DNA of 40,301 nucleotides from Candidatus Desulfatifera sulfidica (GCA_014381505.1 JACNLK010000088.1:1-40301), one strand, 5' to 3'. Shown: positions 15,419 to 24,760, numbered from the stretch's first letter. Made by a program: numbers and translations. Notes: generated from the letters alone by a model not told the origin.

Positions 15419-16093
15419 TTAATCTTGGAATTTTCCGTCTTCAAGGGTGTAGATGATCTCAGCGTTTTCGACTACTTTTGGATCATGGGTGGAGAAAACA
15501 AATGAGGTACCGAATTCATCGCGCATCTTCTTCATCAGATCGATGATTTTAAAGGCGGTTGTCCGATCGAGGTTGGCGGTGGGCTCATCAGCCAGGATTA
15601 GTTTGGCCTTGGAGGCGAGTGCCCGAGCCACGGCAACCCGTTGTTTCTGGCCACCGGAAATCTGGCTGGGCAGTTTGTTCTCTTGGCCTTCCATACCTAC
15701 GGCAGTGAGCAGCTCCTGTACACGCTGTTGCCGCTGTTCAGCCGGCCAGTTTTGGACCATGAGCAGGGGGTATTCAATGTTTTCAAAGACCGTCAGTACC
15801 GGGATCAGGTTGAAATCCTGAAAGATGAAGCCGATATGATCGCCCCGGAAGCGTGCCGAGTCCCGGGATGAAATTCGACTGATGTCCTGGCCAGCTACTT
15901 CCAGGGAACCTGTTGTCGGTGGATCAAGGCAGCCGATCATATTGAGCAGGGTGGATTTACCACTACCGGAAGGGCCGACAAAAGAGACAAAGGAGGCGGC
16001 TTCGATGGTGAAATCGACCCCGCGGATCGCCTGGACCTCGATGTCGCCGGAGACATAGGTCTTGCTCAGGTTTTTGGCCACTACTAAAGACAT
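15419..16093 (-). CDS. LolD/MacB-type ABC transporter ATP-binding protein
   Basis: This is a 224-residue ATPase. Walker A GPSGSGKST (40-48), Q-loop FIFQDFNLIP, signature ISGGQKQRVAVARA (from 145), Walker B LILADEPTANLD and switch His in STHD are all intact. The pattern HIGFIFQDFNLIPVLTVFENIEYPL is typical of the LolD/MacB/FtsE subgroup that drives mechanotransmission permeases. The open frame extends to 16168, but the ATG at 16093 follows GGGAG at 6 bp and matches the normal N-terminus of the family. First gene of the four-gene export operon; a promoter is predicted about 65 bp upstream. Confidence 0.92.
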   Translation of the reverse strand: MSLVVAKNLSKTYVSGDIEVQAIRGVDFTIEAASFVSFVGPSGSGKSTLLNMIGCLDPPTTGSLEVAGQDISRISSRDSARFRGDHIGFIFQDFNLIPVLTVFENIEYPLLMVQNWPAEQRQQRVQELLTAVGMEGQENKLPSQISGGQKQRVAVARALASKAKLILADEPTANLDRTTAFKIIDLMKKMRDEFGTSFVFSTHDPKVVENAEIIYTLEDGKFQD

Positions 16094-16158
16094 GGGGTTC
16101 TCCCGGGTGAAGGTTGGGGATATTGAAGGAAAGGACTGTTTGAATAGTCCATTCCTAG

Positions 16159-16186
16159 ATGATAACATTTCTCACCGATAAGTCAA
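16159..16186 (-). promoter_or_regulatory. Predicted sigma-70-type promoter of the LolD-like operon
   Basis: On the minus strand TTGACT (16181-16186) and TATCAT (16159-16164) are separated by 16 bp, located about 65 bp before the start of the ATPase gene. The leader contains a small inverted repeat (GGACT...AGTCC, 16132-16150). Confidence 0.5.
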
Positions 16187-16337
16187 ATGACGTTGCTTGG
16201 TTTGCCGAAATAAAGCAGAAATTATGCCAGAAAGGAAAATTTGACTACGTCTCTTATGGGGCGTGGGTTGGCGGTTGGCGGGGCGGAAGTGCGGGGTGGC
16301 ATCTGGGTCTGGCAGGTGGAGCATTTTTGCACAGCAC

Positions 16338-16376
16338 CACACAGGATCTGGATAAAAAATACCCAGGTCCTGTGTG
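16338..16376 (-). terminator. Hairpin downstream of aconitase gene
   Basis: A 17-bp stem beginning CACACAGG and ending CCTGTGTG, with two wobble pairs and a loop of five As (Us on the minus strand), lies 24 bp after the aconitase stop. No U-tract follows, so it may act with Rho or protect the 3' end. The remaining intergenic stretch 16187-16337 shows no gene. Confidence 0.5.
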
Positions 16377-16399
16377 AATGAGAGAATGTTGGCTGTCAG

Positions 16400-18667
16400 T
16401 TAGCGACGGAGGAAATTGAGGGCGGATCCGGCTTTAAACCAGTCGATTTGTTCCTGGTTCAGAGAGTGTTTGAGAGCAATTCTGTTCTCACTGCCGTCCC
16501 GGTGGTGGAAAATACCGGTCACCTCGCTGCCCGGTGCAAGTTGAGAAAGATTTGTAATGTCAACCAGGTCACCGTCCTGGACCAGATCGTAGTCGGCAGG
16601 GTCAGCAAAGGTGAGAGGAAGCATGCCCTGTTTTTTGAGGTTGGTTTCATGGATACGGGCAAAGCTGCGGGTAATGATGACCCGACCGCCCATGTGTCGC
16701 GGACTCATGGCTGCATGTTCCCGTGACGAACCTTCTCCGTAATTGGAATCACCCACGGCCAGCCAGTTATTGCCATTGGCAAGATAGGCACGGGCAATAT
16801 CGCTGAACCCCGATGTCTCCCCGGTCAACTGATTAACGCCCTGGCCGGTTTCACCGGTGAAGGCATTGGTTGCACCGATAAACATATTGTCGGAGATGTT
16901 GTTCAGGTGCCCGCGGTAGCGCAGCCAGGGGCCAGCGGGTGAAATATGGTCTGTGGTGCATTTGCCCTGGGCCTTCAGGAGGAGACGCAGGCCGATCAGA
17001 TCCTTGCCATCCCACGGCTCAAAGGGTGAGAGCAGGGCCAGGCGTTCAGAATCCGGGGCCACCTGGACCGAAATTGTGCTTCGATTGTCAACCTGCGGCA
17101 GGAGTCCATCATTGTCTCGAATCAGGCCTCCTGGCGGGACTTCAGCTACGTTTTCAGGTGGGGTCAGGAGAAAGGTGGAGCCGTCGCTGCCTTCGATCTC
17201 AGTGGTGTAAGGGTTGATGTTAAAATCACCGAACAGGGCATAGGCCAGGCAGGTTTCCGGGCTGGCAATAAATCCGCAGGTTCCGGTATTGCCATCGTTC
17301 CGTTTGGGGAAGTTGCGGTTGTAGGAGGTGATGATCGAGTTTTTAAAGTCAGGTTCGATATCCTGCCGTTTCCACTGGCCAATACAGGGGCCACAGGCAT
17401 TGGCCAGGACGGTTGCACCGATGGCCTCAAGGCTGGCCAGCTGGCCATCGCGCTCGATTGTGGCGCGCACCTGTTCTGATCCCGGGGTGATGAGCATGGG
17501 AATCTTCAGTTTTGCTCCGTGGGCTGAAAGTTCTTCGGCCATGGCTGCAATCCGCCCCATATCCTCGTAAGAGGAGTTGGTGCAGCTGCCCACCAGGGCG
17601 TAGGTGACGTTTGCAGGAAAGCCGCCGTCCTTGATGTGGGTTTTCATGTCTGTCACGGTTGCGGCACGGTCTGGTGAATGAGGGCCGACCACGTGTGGTT
17701 CCAGGGTGGAGAGGTCAATGTCAATGACCTGCTCATAGTACTTTTCCGGCTGAGCCAGGACTTCCGGGTCTGCGGTCAGCAGGTGGGCATAACGATCGGC
17801 AATGGAGACAGCTTCCTCTCGACCGCAGGCCTTCATGTAGGCGGCCATATGTTTGTCATAGGGAAAGGTCGAGGTGGTGGCTCCGAGTTCGGCACCCATG
17901 TTGCAGATTGTGGCTTTACCCGTACAGGACAGGGTGGCAGCTCCATCACCAAAGTACTCGAATACACGGTTGGTACCGCCAGCTGTGGTCAACATGCCCA
18001 GAACTTTGAGGATCACATCTTTAGGCGCTGCCCAGCCCTGGAGTTTGCCGGTCAGACGAACGCCAACAAATTGAGGATGAAGGACTTCCCAGGGAAGACC
18101 GACCATGACATCCACGGCATCGGCTCCACCCACGCCCGAGGCAAAGGCACCAATACCACCAGCGTTCGGGGTGTGAGAGTCAGTGCCGAGCATCATCAGG
18201 CCCGGGAAACCATATTGTTCCATAACAACTTGATGGATGATACCGGCACCCGGTAGCCAGCAGCCAAAGCCATAACGCTGTGAGGCCGAGGAAAGGAAGT
18301 CGTAGACTTCACGATTTTCCTCCCGAGCCATGCGCAGGTCACGGTCAGCACCCTGCTGGGCCCGAATCAGGTGGTCGCAGTGAACCGTAACCGGCACTGC
18401 AGCTTCGTTTTTTTCGGCGAGCATAAATTGAAGAACGGCCATCTGGGCAGTGGCGTCCTGGAGTGCGATTCGATCCGGCCGGGTTTTGATATAGGACGTT
18501 CCGGCTTCAAGCTCAGTTGTCTCAGGGGCGTCAAGATGGCCGTAAATGATTTTCTCGCCATAGGTCAGGGGGCGGCCCAGGCGTTGACGGATCACGGCCA
18601 GATTGGTCTCCATCTTCTGATAGACGGCTTCGATGAATTCAGGGGTGGAATCAACAGTGTTCTGCAT
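16400..18667 (-). CDS. acnA: Aconitate hydratase (mitochondrial-type aconitase)
   Basis: This 755-residue cytosolic iron-sulfur enzyme interconverts citrate and isocitrate in the TCA cycle. Its length and the arrangement VTVHCDHLI, GTDSHTPNAGGIGAFASGVGGADA and GSCTNSSYEDM follow the mitochondrial-type aconitases rather than the longer bacterial AcnA/IRP type. The three Fe-S cysteines are visible as C362 (GSCTNSS), C425 and C428 (NACGPCIG). The C-terminal swivel domain carries GDSNYGEGSSREHAA with the active-site Ser and Arg. It follows the small gene at 18735 by 67 bp. The symbol is given for function only; paralog naming varies. Confidence 0.96.
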   Translation of the reverse strand: MQNTVDSTPEFIEAVYQKMETNLAVIRQRLGRPLTYGEKIIYGHLDAPETTELEAGTSYIKTRPDRIALQDATAQMAVLQFMLAEKNEAAVPVTVHCDHLIRAQQGADRDLRMAREENREVYDFLSSASQRYGFGCWLPGAGIIHQVVMEQYGFPGLMMLGTDSHTPNAGGIGAFASGVGGADAVDVMVGLPWEVLHPQFVGVRLTGKLQGWAAPKDVILKVLGMLTTAGGTNRVFEYFGDGAATLSCTGKATICNMGAELGATTSTFPYDKHMAAYMKACGREEAVSIADRYAHLLTADPEVLAQPEKYYEQVIDIDLSTLEPHVVGPHSPDRAATVTDMKTHIKDGGFPANVTYALVGSCTNSSYEDMGRIAAMAEELSAHGAKLKIPMLITPGSEQVRATIERDGQLASLEAIGATVLANACGPCIGQWKRQDIEPDFKNSIITSYNRNFPKRNDGNTGTCGFIASPETCLAYALFGDFNINPYTTEIEGSDGSTFLLTPPENVAEVPPGGLIRDNDGLLPQVDNRSTISVQVAPDSERLALLSPFEPWDGKDLIGLRLLLKAQGKCTTDHISPAGPWLRYRGHLNNISDNMFIGATNAFTGETGQGVNQLTGETSGFSDIARAYLANGNNWLAVGDSNYGEGSSREHAAMSPRHMGGRVIITRSFARIHETNLKKQGMLPLTFADPADYDLVQDGDLVDITNLSQLAPGSEVTGIFHHRDGSENRIALKHSLNQEQIDWFKAGSALNFLRR

Positions 18668-18734
18668 GAGGTCTCCTTGCTTCGGGGCAGCCGGGGGGCT
18701 GCTGTTCTCAGGATTTTTGATTTGTTTTGTTCAA

Positions 18735-19076
18735 TCAGGAGCGGATCATCTCTTCCTCGACCATCCGGTCGATGAAATCCAGGACGTATTGGCGCTGAGC
18801 AGCACTGGCATGAGCGATACAGTCGCAGTGAAGGTTTGATTCGCTGCGGACCAGGAGCTCGAAACAGACTGCTTCCTTGCTCACCTCGACGCCGAGATAA
18901 AAGGGGCCGCAATCGTCGTGGCCCTGTTGTTTTTCGCTGTACAGATCTGGTGGAATAACAATCCAGTAAAGTCCGAGCATCGGTCCTGGTTTGAGGCTGC
19001 GTTTGAGGTAGGAGTCGATATTGTCGCGTTCCATGGGAGAGAGGTCGTCGATGACAAATTGGCGCATGATAGTCAT
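18735..19076 (-). CDS. Hypothetical protein, 113 residues
   Basis: I do not recognise a family. The product begins MTIMRQFVIDDLSPMERDNIDSYLKRSL, has a predicted strand-rich middle (GLYWIVIPPDL, FYLGVEVSKEAVCFELLVR) and a C-terminal helix ending YVLDFIDRMVEEEMIRS. Four cysteines (one in DDCGPF, one in EAVCFE, two in HCDC) are notable for so short a protein and could bind metal. No signal peptide or membrane segment. An ATG at 19067 (MRQFVIDD) is an alternative start; neither has a good ribosome site. It lies between phoH and aconitase, on the same strand and 67 bp from the latter. Confidence 0.7.
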   Translation of the reverse strand: MTIMRQFVIDDLSPMERDNIDSYLKRSLKPGPMLGLYWIVIPPDLYSEKQQGHDDCGPFYLGVEVSKEAVCFELLVRSESNLHCDCIAHASAAQRQYVLDFIDRMVEEEMIRS

Positions 19077-19224
19077 TTAAAATGTGGAGGATGAATAGTT
19101 GACAGGGGCACAGGAGGGCAGAAGACGGCATCCCCTCTCTTTGAGTCCTGTCGTATGGGTTTCGATATTATACTCGATTATAAACCATGAACTTCCCAAA
19201 ACAGTCGAAATTCTTGCGACGCCA

Positions 19225-20538
19225 TCAAAGGTAATCGGCGGCGATTCCCGAGAGGGGACTTCGTTCACTTTTTTTCAGGGTGACATGCCCGTAAAGTTCC
19301 TGTCCCTTCAGTCGGTCAACGATATAGCTCAGGCCGTTGGAAGAGGAATCAAGATACGGGTTGTCAATTTGCTCGGGGTCACCGGTGAATATCATTTTGG
19401 TGCCTTCACCAGCCCGGGAGATGATGGTTTTGACTTCGTGTGGGGTCAGGTTCTGGGCCTCGTCAACGATGATGAACTGATCCGGGATGGAACGGCCGCG
19501 GATGTAAGTCAGTGCCTCAAGTTCAATCAGTTCGCTTTTGATCAGTTGATTGACATGTCCCCGCACGCTCCCCTCCTCGGTTTTGTGTCCGTCTTTCATG
19601 AGATATGTGAGGTTGTCAAAGATTGGTTGCATCCAGAGGCTGAGCTTTTCATCTTTAGTGCCGGGAAGATAACCGATGTCTTTGCCCATGGGGATAATCG
19701 GTCGTGAGACCAGGAGTTTCTCGTAGCTATCTTTGTTCAGTACCAGTTCCAGTCCGGCGGCCAGGGCCAGCAGGGTTTTGCCTGTTCCGGCCGTGCCGAT
19801 CAGGGTGACCAGGGCAATGTCTGGATCCAGAAGCAGTTCCAGGGCCATGCGCTGTTCTTTGGAATGAGGTCGAATGTGATAGGCTGTGTCAAAGGCCGTG
19901 TTGAGATGGACCAGAGTGGTGGGACTTATGGCTCTGCCCATGCCCGTGTGTTTGCTGTTCCCTTCGTCTATCAGCAGGATAAATTCGTTGGGCTTGAAAT
20001 TGAAATCATCGTGTGAGAATTGTTTGTCCTTGTGGAAGAGATCGACTGTCTCCGCACTGACTGTTTGCTCGCTCCAGCCGTGATACAGTTCGTCGAAGTT
20101 GGTTTTTTGTTGCTCAAAATCCATGACTGAAATACCCAGGGCGTCACCTTTGAGCCGGGCATTGATATCTTTGGAGACGAAGATGACAGTTTTCTTTTCC
20201 AGGTGCAGGGTGTTGGCTACGGCCAGGATGCCGTTGTCGGCGATGCCCATGTCCATGCAGTTGCCGGGCATGTCTTTTTTCTCGACAATGATCTGCAGGG
20301 TTCCGCCATTCTCCATAAGCACTCCATCTTTGAGGCTGCCCTGACATCGGAGGGTGTCAAGCTGGCGGATGGCATGGCGGGCGTTTCGCCCCAGTTCATC
20401 GTTGTGTCGTTTAAAGCCATCCAGTTCTTCAATCACTGTCATTGGCAGGACGACGATATTGTCGTCGAATGAGGTGAAGGCATCGGCGTTGTGGAGGAGA
20501 ACGTTCGTGTCGAGGACAAAGTATTTGGGATTGCTCAT
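19225..20538 (-). CDS. PIN-domain/PhoH-type ATPase (YlaK-like)
   Basis: This 437-residue cytosolic protein combines an N-terminal PIN ribonuclease domain (about 1-145) with a C-terminal PhoH-like P-loop domain (about 200-437). PIN signatures are YFVLDTNVLLHN (Asp10), a central EELDGFKR and VSKDINARLKGDALGI. The ATPase half has Walker A GTAGTGKT (248-255), PLLVSRPIIPMG-type sequence (LLVSRPIIPMGKDIGYLPG) and Walker B FIIVDEAQNLTP followed by MIFTGDPEQID. PIN-PhoH proteins are thought to be RNA-unwinding nucleases that act in RNA turnover. Both halves look active. It lies downstream of the aminopeptidase gene, separated from it by repeat copy B. Confidence 0.93.
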   Translation of the reverse strand: MSNPKYFVLDTNVLLHNADAFTSFDDNIVVLPMTVIEELDGFKRHNDELGRNARHAIRQLDTLRCQGSLKDGVLMENGGTLQIIVEKKDMPGNCMDMGIADNGILAVANTLHLEKKTVIFVSKDINARLKGDALGISVMDFEQQKTNFDELYHGWSEQTVSAETVDLFHKDKQFSHDDFNFKPNEFILLIDEGNSKHTGMGRAISPTTLVHLNTAFDTAYHIRPHSKEQRMALELLLDPDIALVTLIGTAGTGKTLLALAAGLELVLNKDSYEKLLVSRPIIPMGKDIGYLPGTKDEKLSLWMQPIFDNLTYLMKDGHKTEEGSVRGHVNQLIKSELIELEALTYIRGRSIPDQFIIVDEAQNLTPHEVKTIISRAGEGTKMIFTGDPEQIDNPYLDSSSNGLSYIVDRLKGQELYGHVTLKKSERSPLSGIAADYL

Positions 20539-20590
20539 GGGGTTTTATCCTGTGGTGAATGTTGTCGGCAAAGGAGAGAAATGAATGAGA

Positions 20591-20731
20591 GGGTATTTTG
20601 AAAAATGAGGATTTTCATTCAAGATCAAGGCACTCTTAATATTGCATAGCATACATATGTTTGATATTTCTGGAATAAATTATTGGTTGTAAAGCGGGTT
20701 CTGGATGGAAAGATAAATTTTTCAAGATGAT
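20591..20731. repeat. Folded interspersed repeat, copy B
   Basis: This copy is related to copy A in inverted orientation. It starts GGGTATTTTGAAAAATGAGG, continues ATTTTCATTCAAGATCAAGG as in A, and ends AAATTTTTCAAGATGATC, which pairs with the first end. The middle is more diverged. Its last bases abut the TAG stop of the M24 peptidase gene at 20732-20734. Confidence 0.7.
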
Positions 20732-21832
20732 CTAAAGATCAAGTCCGGTGTGGTCCTGATTGAGGATCTCGCAGCCATCTTCGCTGACCACGACCATATT
20801 TTCCAGACGGACGCCACCCCAGCCCGGGAGATAAATACCCGGTTCCACCGTGATCACCATGCCTGCTTTGAGGTGACTGCGATTGCGGGCGGAGAGGCGT
20901 GGGTCTTCGTGGACAGCCAGGCCCACACCGTGGCCCAGAGCGTGACCGAAGGCATCACCATAGCCGCCATCGGTGATGATTTTTCGAGCAATATGATCCA
21001 CCTTTGCCGCCGGGATGCCGGCCCGGATTTCAGCTTGGGCTGCCAGTTGTGCCTTGCGTACCAGGCGATGAATTTTGAGATATTTGACATCTGTCACACC
21101 CGCGACAAAGGTGCGGGTCATATCAGAGCAGTAGCCATCCAGGATGAGGCCCATGTCAATCATCAGCGGCTGATTGGCCTGGATGGCAGTAACACCGGGA
21201 ACGGCATGGGGCAGGGCGCTGTTTGGGCCACTGGCAACAATAGTCTCGAAGCTCGGACCTTCGGCTCCCTGGGTGCGCATTCTGTTTTCAAGGGCAAGGG
21301 CCACTTCGATTTCGGTCTGTCCTGGCTGTATGGTTTGGTGTACATGCTGGAAGATTTGTTCATTCAGGATGACTGCGGCCCGGATCCTGTCTATTTCATC
21401 TTTGTCTTTGATGAGGCGCAGGGCCTCAATCCAGCCGCTCAATGGTCGCAGGTTGATGGCCAGTTTTTCAGCCATTATTGCGAGTTTCTGAGTGGTGTCG
21501 TGCAGGGTGTAATGGCTCTCAAAGGCCAAGCTGCGGATCCCCAGGTCGGGTAAAAGCTGGTTGAGCAACTTGAGCAGTCCTTTGGGGTAGGGTTCAACCC
21601 GGCAGTCTTTGGCTTCCGCTTCTGCCTGCTGCTGGAAGCGGAAGTCGGTGAGCAGCCAGGGATCCTGCCGTGCGTGGATCAGGAGAAAGCCGGAGCTCTC
21701 GTTGATGGAGTGGTCCGAGGCGCTGTATCCGCAGAGATAGCGCCGGTTTTCCGGTTGGCTGACCAGTAGGGCGTCGATCTGGTTGCGCCGGAGTCGGGCC
21801 TGAATGGCGCGGATGCGTTGCTTGTAATTCAT
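20732..21832 (-). CDS. pepP: M24-family Xaa-Pro aminopeptidase
   Basis: This 366-residue metallopeptidase of the pita-bread fold removes N-terminal residues ahead of proline. An N-terminal creatinase-like domain (about 1-130, DALLVSQPENRRYLCGYSASD) precedes the catalytic domain. All five dinuclear metal ligands are visible: D226 and D237 (MIDMGLILDGYCSDMTRTF), H301 (GHALGHGVGLAVHE), E330 (TVEPGIY) and E344 (RLENMV). Its length matches the short PepQ/YqhT-like group. It starts 23 bp after the Gln/Met-rich unknown gene, suggesting an operon. The symbol is tentative within the PepP/PepQ family. Confidence 0.92.
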   Translation of the reverse strand: MNYKQRIRAIQARLRRNQIDALLVSQPENRRYLCGYSASDHSINESSGFLLIHARQDPWLLTDFRFQQQAEAEAKDCRVEPYPKGLLKLLNQLLPDLGIRSLAFESHYTLHDTTQKLAIMAEKLAINLRPLSGWIEALRLIKDKDEIDRIRAAVILNEQIFQHVHQTIQPGQTEIEVALALENRMRTQGAEGPSFETIVASGPNSALPHAVPGVTAIQANQPLMIDMGLILDGYCSDMTRTFVAGVTDVKYLKIHRLVRKAQLAAQAEIRAGIPAAKVDHIARKIITDGGYGDAFGHALGHGVGLAVHEDPRLSARNRSHLKAGMVITVEPGIYLPGWGGVRLENMVVVSEDGCEILNQDHTGLDL

Positions 21833-21855
21833 GGGGTGCAGGTATCCTGGAGTGC

Positions 21856-22443
21856 TCAGCTGAAGCGCTGATTGAGGATATCTTTGCGCTGATCAAGGGC
21901 CTGGCCGTATTGGCTGTTGAGGCTGTCCAGCATTTTGGCCCATTCGGTCTGGAACTGTGGGTGCAGAGCCGGGTTCATGGCCATTGGTTCGCCAGCCAGT
22001 GCGGTTTGGCCTCCGTTTTTCTGCTCCAGTTGAGTCCGGATTGCGTCTTCCAGTTGTTGTTTCATCTGTGTTTTATGGTCCCCGTACTGCTCAAGGATTT
22101 GCTGCAATTCTCCACAGACGGTAGCCATATCACCCGCGTTCTGTTCCATTGATAATAATCCCTGCATGGCCCGTAAGCTGTTGGCCAGAAGCATTTCATC
22201 GCGGGGCAGGACGATGTTGCGTAGCAGTGTTTGAGCCATGCCACGGCGCATGCCCATCTGGTGGGCCGGATCCTGCTCGCTCAAGGCCTGCCCGAGATCG
22301 TTGATCTCATTATTCATGAACCGGGCGGCCAGGCGCATACCGCTTTCTTCGTGGTTGTCGCTGCCTGGTGTTTCATCGGTGCGTGCCGCAATTCGCGCGG
22401 CACGTTCCATGACCATTTCCATGGTGCTTTTAATTTCTGCCAT
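21856..22443 (-). CDS. Hypothetical Gln/Met-rich helical protein
   Basis: This 195-residue soluble, almost entirely helical protein has no family I can name with certainty. It opens MAEIKSTMEMVMERAARIAART, is rich in Gln, Met, Glu and Ala, and contains a coiled-coil-like stretch (LQQILEQYGDHKTQMKQQLEDAIRTQLEQ, about residues 112-140). The C-terminal part WAKMLDSLNSQYGQALDQRKDIL is also amphipathic. No signal peptide. It is separated by 267 bp from the lipoprotein gene upstream (22444-22710, where I see no gene) and by 23 bp from the aminopeptidase downstream. Confidence 0.75.
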   Translation of the reverse strand: MAEIKSTMEMVMERAARIAARTDETPGSDNHEESGMRLAARFMNNEINDLGQALSEQDPAHQMGMRRGMAQTLLRNIVLPRDEMLLANSLRAMQGLLSMEQNAGDMATVCGELQQILEQYGDHKTQMKQQLEDAIRTQLEQKNGGQTALAGEPMAMNPALHPQFQTEWAKMLDSLNSQYGQALDQRKDILNQRFS

Positions 22444-22710
22444 TGTTTGAAATCCTGATCGTATTGAAAGGGGAAGGGGGCTTGGGTCAGGTTGCTGTTT
22501 CTTTTCAGTAGAAATTACTCCAGCGGACGCGGGAGCGCAAAGATAAATTACAGAAGGGGGGTGGAGGATGTGAAATTCATTTCGCTCGTTTTGTGATGAA
22601 CGTACCCGAAATGAAGAAATGTATGTGCACGTTATGAACCTGGGTCGGCGAGTTTCAGGGCCTGGTAGATGCCGTAGTTGGAGTTATTGTTACGGGCGCA
22701 GGCGCTCCTG

Positions 22711-23202
22711 TTAGCGGTCATCTGCTCGTTCCTGATAGCGACAGGGTGAACCCTCCGGTGAGCGGAAAGATGAAATCTTGAGGGATTGTCCCTCCGGGTC
22801 TCCGGGTTGTTCAACGTGCCAGATTGTGGCGAGAATTTTTTTTGAATACCAGATGCCCACGGCTTGGCCGTCGGGAGCAATGAGCCGACCTCCGCTATAG
22901 GTGCAGGTGAAGGTTTCATGGATCCTGAACCAGAAGAGCCAGTCGCGGAGTTGTGGTTCACTGAGATCAACTGGTGACCAGATCTCGGAATCGAGGCGAT
23001 AGGGGGAGCGGACGCCAATGATGGCATCGGGTTTGACCTCAGATCCCATGGTGTAATAGGCGTGGTCTTCAAGGATTATGGCGGACTCAAAAAGATCACG
23101 GATCGTTTGACTGCTCTCCAGGTGACCTGTGGGAGGGAGACCTGCACAGGCATTCAGGATCAGGGTGAGAGAAAGAGCAGTGAGTAATGGAATTCTGGAC
23201 AT
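22711..23202 (-). CDS. Predicted lipoprotein of unknown function
   Basis: This 163-residue exported protein has a lipoprotein signal peptide: MSRIPLLTALSLTLILNAC ends in the lipobox LNAC with the lipidated Cys at 19. The residue after Cys is Ala, not Asp, so outer-membrane sorting is expected. The mature part has no motif I recognise. It contains YYTMGSEVKPDAIIGVRSPYRL and two further cysteines (TCTYSGG and SPCRYQE) that could form a disulfide. It follows rsmB by 26 bp and is probably co-transcribed with it. Confidence 0.75.
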   Translation of the reverse strand: MSRIPLLTALSLTLILNACAGLPPTGHLESSQTIRDLFESAIILEDHAYYTMGSEVKPDAIIGVRSPYRLDSEIWSPVDLSEPQLRDWLFWFRIHETFTCTYSGGRLIAPDGQAVGIWYSKKILATIWHVEQPGDPEGQSLKISSFRSPEGSPCRYQERADDR

Positions 23203-23228
23203 GTCTGGTCTCTCCGATTCGTTGTTGA

Positions 23229-24623
23229 TCAGTCCGGGTCACGTAACAGGCGGGCAGCGAAGAATCCGTCGATTCCTTGGGCCGGGGTTGGGGCAAAGAA
23301 TGGACCCTGGGTCAGTATCCGGGCTGCCGGGGGGAGCAGGGGAGCGCACTCGCTCAGCCTGAAGTCTGGATGTTCGGTCAGGAAGAGTTCGATGACCTCC
23401 TGATTTTCTTCGGGTTCAAGAGAGCATGTCGCATAGACAATGATACCCCGGGGGTTGAGAATGGTTGCTGCCTGTCTGAGAATATCCAGTTGAATCGACT
23501 GGTAACGTTTGAAATCAGTTTCCAGGCGATTCCAGCGGATGTCTGGGTGACGGCCGGTGACTCCGGTCCCGGAACAGGGGGCATCGATGAGGATACCGTC
23601 GAATGTTTCAGTACAATGTTGAGCGAAGTCCTGGAGGGTACCGGGGTAGGGGGTAATTGATTGGTCCGGGTGCAGACGTTTAAGATTTGTCAGAAATTTT
23701 CCTCGACGTCGAGCTTCAGGTTCAACGGCCTGCAGTTGTGTTGCTGCGGTCGCTTGTGCACTGTTCATTTGCAGACAGGCGCCAAGAAGTTGGCTGGTTT
23801 TGCCGCCCAGTCCGGCGCAGGCATCCAGGTAGCGGCCATCCGGAATGATGGGAGCCAAAAGGCCTGTGGCCAGTTGGGGTGCTTCGCCCTGCACCTGGAA
23901 ATAACCTTCATGAAAGCCGGGCAGGTTTTCGATTCGTCCGTTGAAGTCAGTAAGAATCAGAGCCTCAGGGCTGTGTGTACCATGATGCACAGCGGTCCCT
24001 GCTTTCTGCAGCAGGTCGCGCAACTGATCACGGCTGCAGCGACTGCTGTTCACCTGCAGGACAAGGGGCTGCTGCTGATTGTTGGCCCTGCAGATATCTT
24101 CCATGGTGTGCTGGCCAAAGTGTTGAGACCAGCGCTGCGTGAGCCATGGCGGGTGATTGAGAAAGGGCTGTCCGTGGCTGTCTGCTGCGTCTGGTTGCGG
24201 AAGCTGGCCCTGTTGTCTGGCTGCGTTTCTGAGAATTCCGTTGACCAGGCCCTGGAGTTGTTTGGGAAGTTTGGCTGCCTGTACTGCCTTCACTGCTTCG
24301 TTGACCGCAGCCGAATCGGGTATTCGATCAAGAAACATGATCTGGTAGAGGCCGATCAGCAGGGTATAACGAACAAAGGGCTTGAGTTTGGACAGGGGCT
24401 GGCGGCAGAATTTTTGCAGCAGGGTTTCCAGGTAATCCTGCTGGCGTAACACGCCGTAGGTCATGTTCATGGCCAGCTGGCGGTCGTTGGGAGCCAGGGC
24501 GTGTTGGGCGGCAAGTTCATTGAGTAGAATGGTGACGGGCTCTCGTCGTTGCTGGCGTCTGTGCAGGGTTTCGGCAGCAATGTGACGTGATGAACGTGCT
24601 GTTTTGCGGGGTTGAGTGGGCAA
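23229..24623 (-). CDS. rsmB: 16S rRNA (cytosine-967-C5)-methyltransferase RsmB
   Basis: This 464-residue enzyme methylates C967 of 16S rRNA. An N-terminal NusB-like RNA-binding domain (about 10-140, with RQLAMNMTYGVLRQQDYLETLL) is followed by the Rossmann methyltransferase domain. SAM motif I is DACAGLGGKTSQLL (267-280). The two catalytic cysteines are C350 in APCSGTGVTGRHPDIRW and C400 in TCSLEPEENQEVI. The start is a TTG at 24623 without a convincing ribosome site. Family alignment from memory places the true start within about 15 residues of it. First gene of a minus-strand run that includes the lipoprotein. Confidence 0.95.
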   Translation of the reverse strand: MPTQPRKTARSSRHIAAETLHRRQQRREPVTILLNELAAQHALAPNDRQLAMNMTYGVLRQQDYLETLLQKFCRQPLSKLKPFVRYTLLIGLYQIMFLDRIPDSAAVNEAVKAVQAAKLPKQLQGLVNGILRNAARQQGQLPQPDAADSHGQPFLNHPPWLTQRWSQHFGQHTMEDICRANNQQQPLVLQVNSSRCSRDQLRDLLQKAGTAVHHGTHSPEALILTDFNGRIENLPGFHEGYFQVQGEAPQLATGLLAPIIPDGRYLDACAGLGGKTSQLLGACLQMNSAQATAATQLQAVEPEARRRGKFLTNLKRLHPDQSITPYPGTLQDFAQHCTETFDGILIDAPCSGTGVTGRHPDIRWNRLETDFKRYQSIQLDILRQAATILNPRGIIVYATCSLEPEENQEVIELFLTEHPDFRLSECAPLLPPAARILTQGPFFAPTPAQGIDGFFAARLLRDPD

Positions 24624-24760
24624 GATATTGTCGGGTGATTGTTTTTGAGAGTTTGGGTCGTGTCGTGTTTGAAATTGTCTGAAATTGTTACAGATTTCCT
24701 ATAATAAATGAACGGACACTGTTATTCTATCAAAAAATAATTATGTAATCATTCTTTTTG

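Noticed and set aside
20750-21553. 267-codon + strand frame
   Set aside because: Antisense to the M24 aminopeptidase, which has all five metal ligands. No ribosome site or family resemblance supports the + strand frame.
23661-24449. 262-codon + strand frame
   Set aside because: Antisense to rsmB, which has both catalytic cysteines and the SAM motif.
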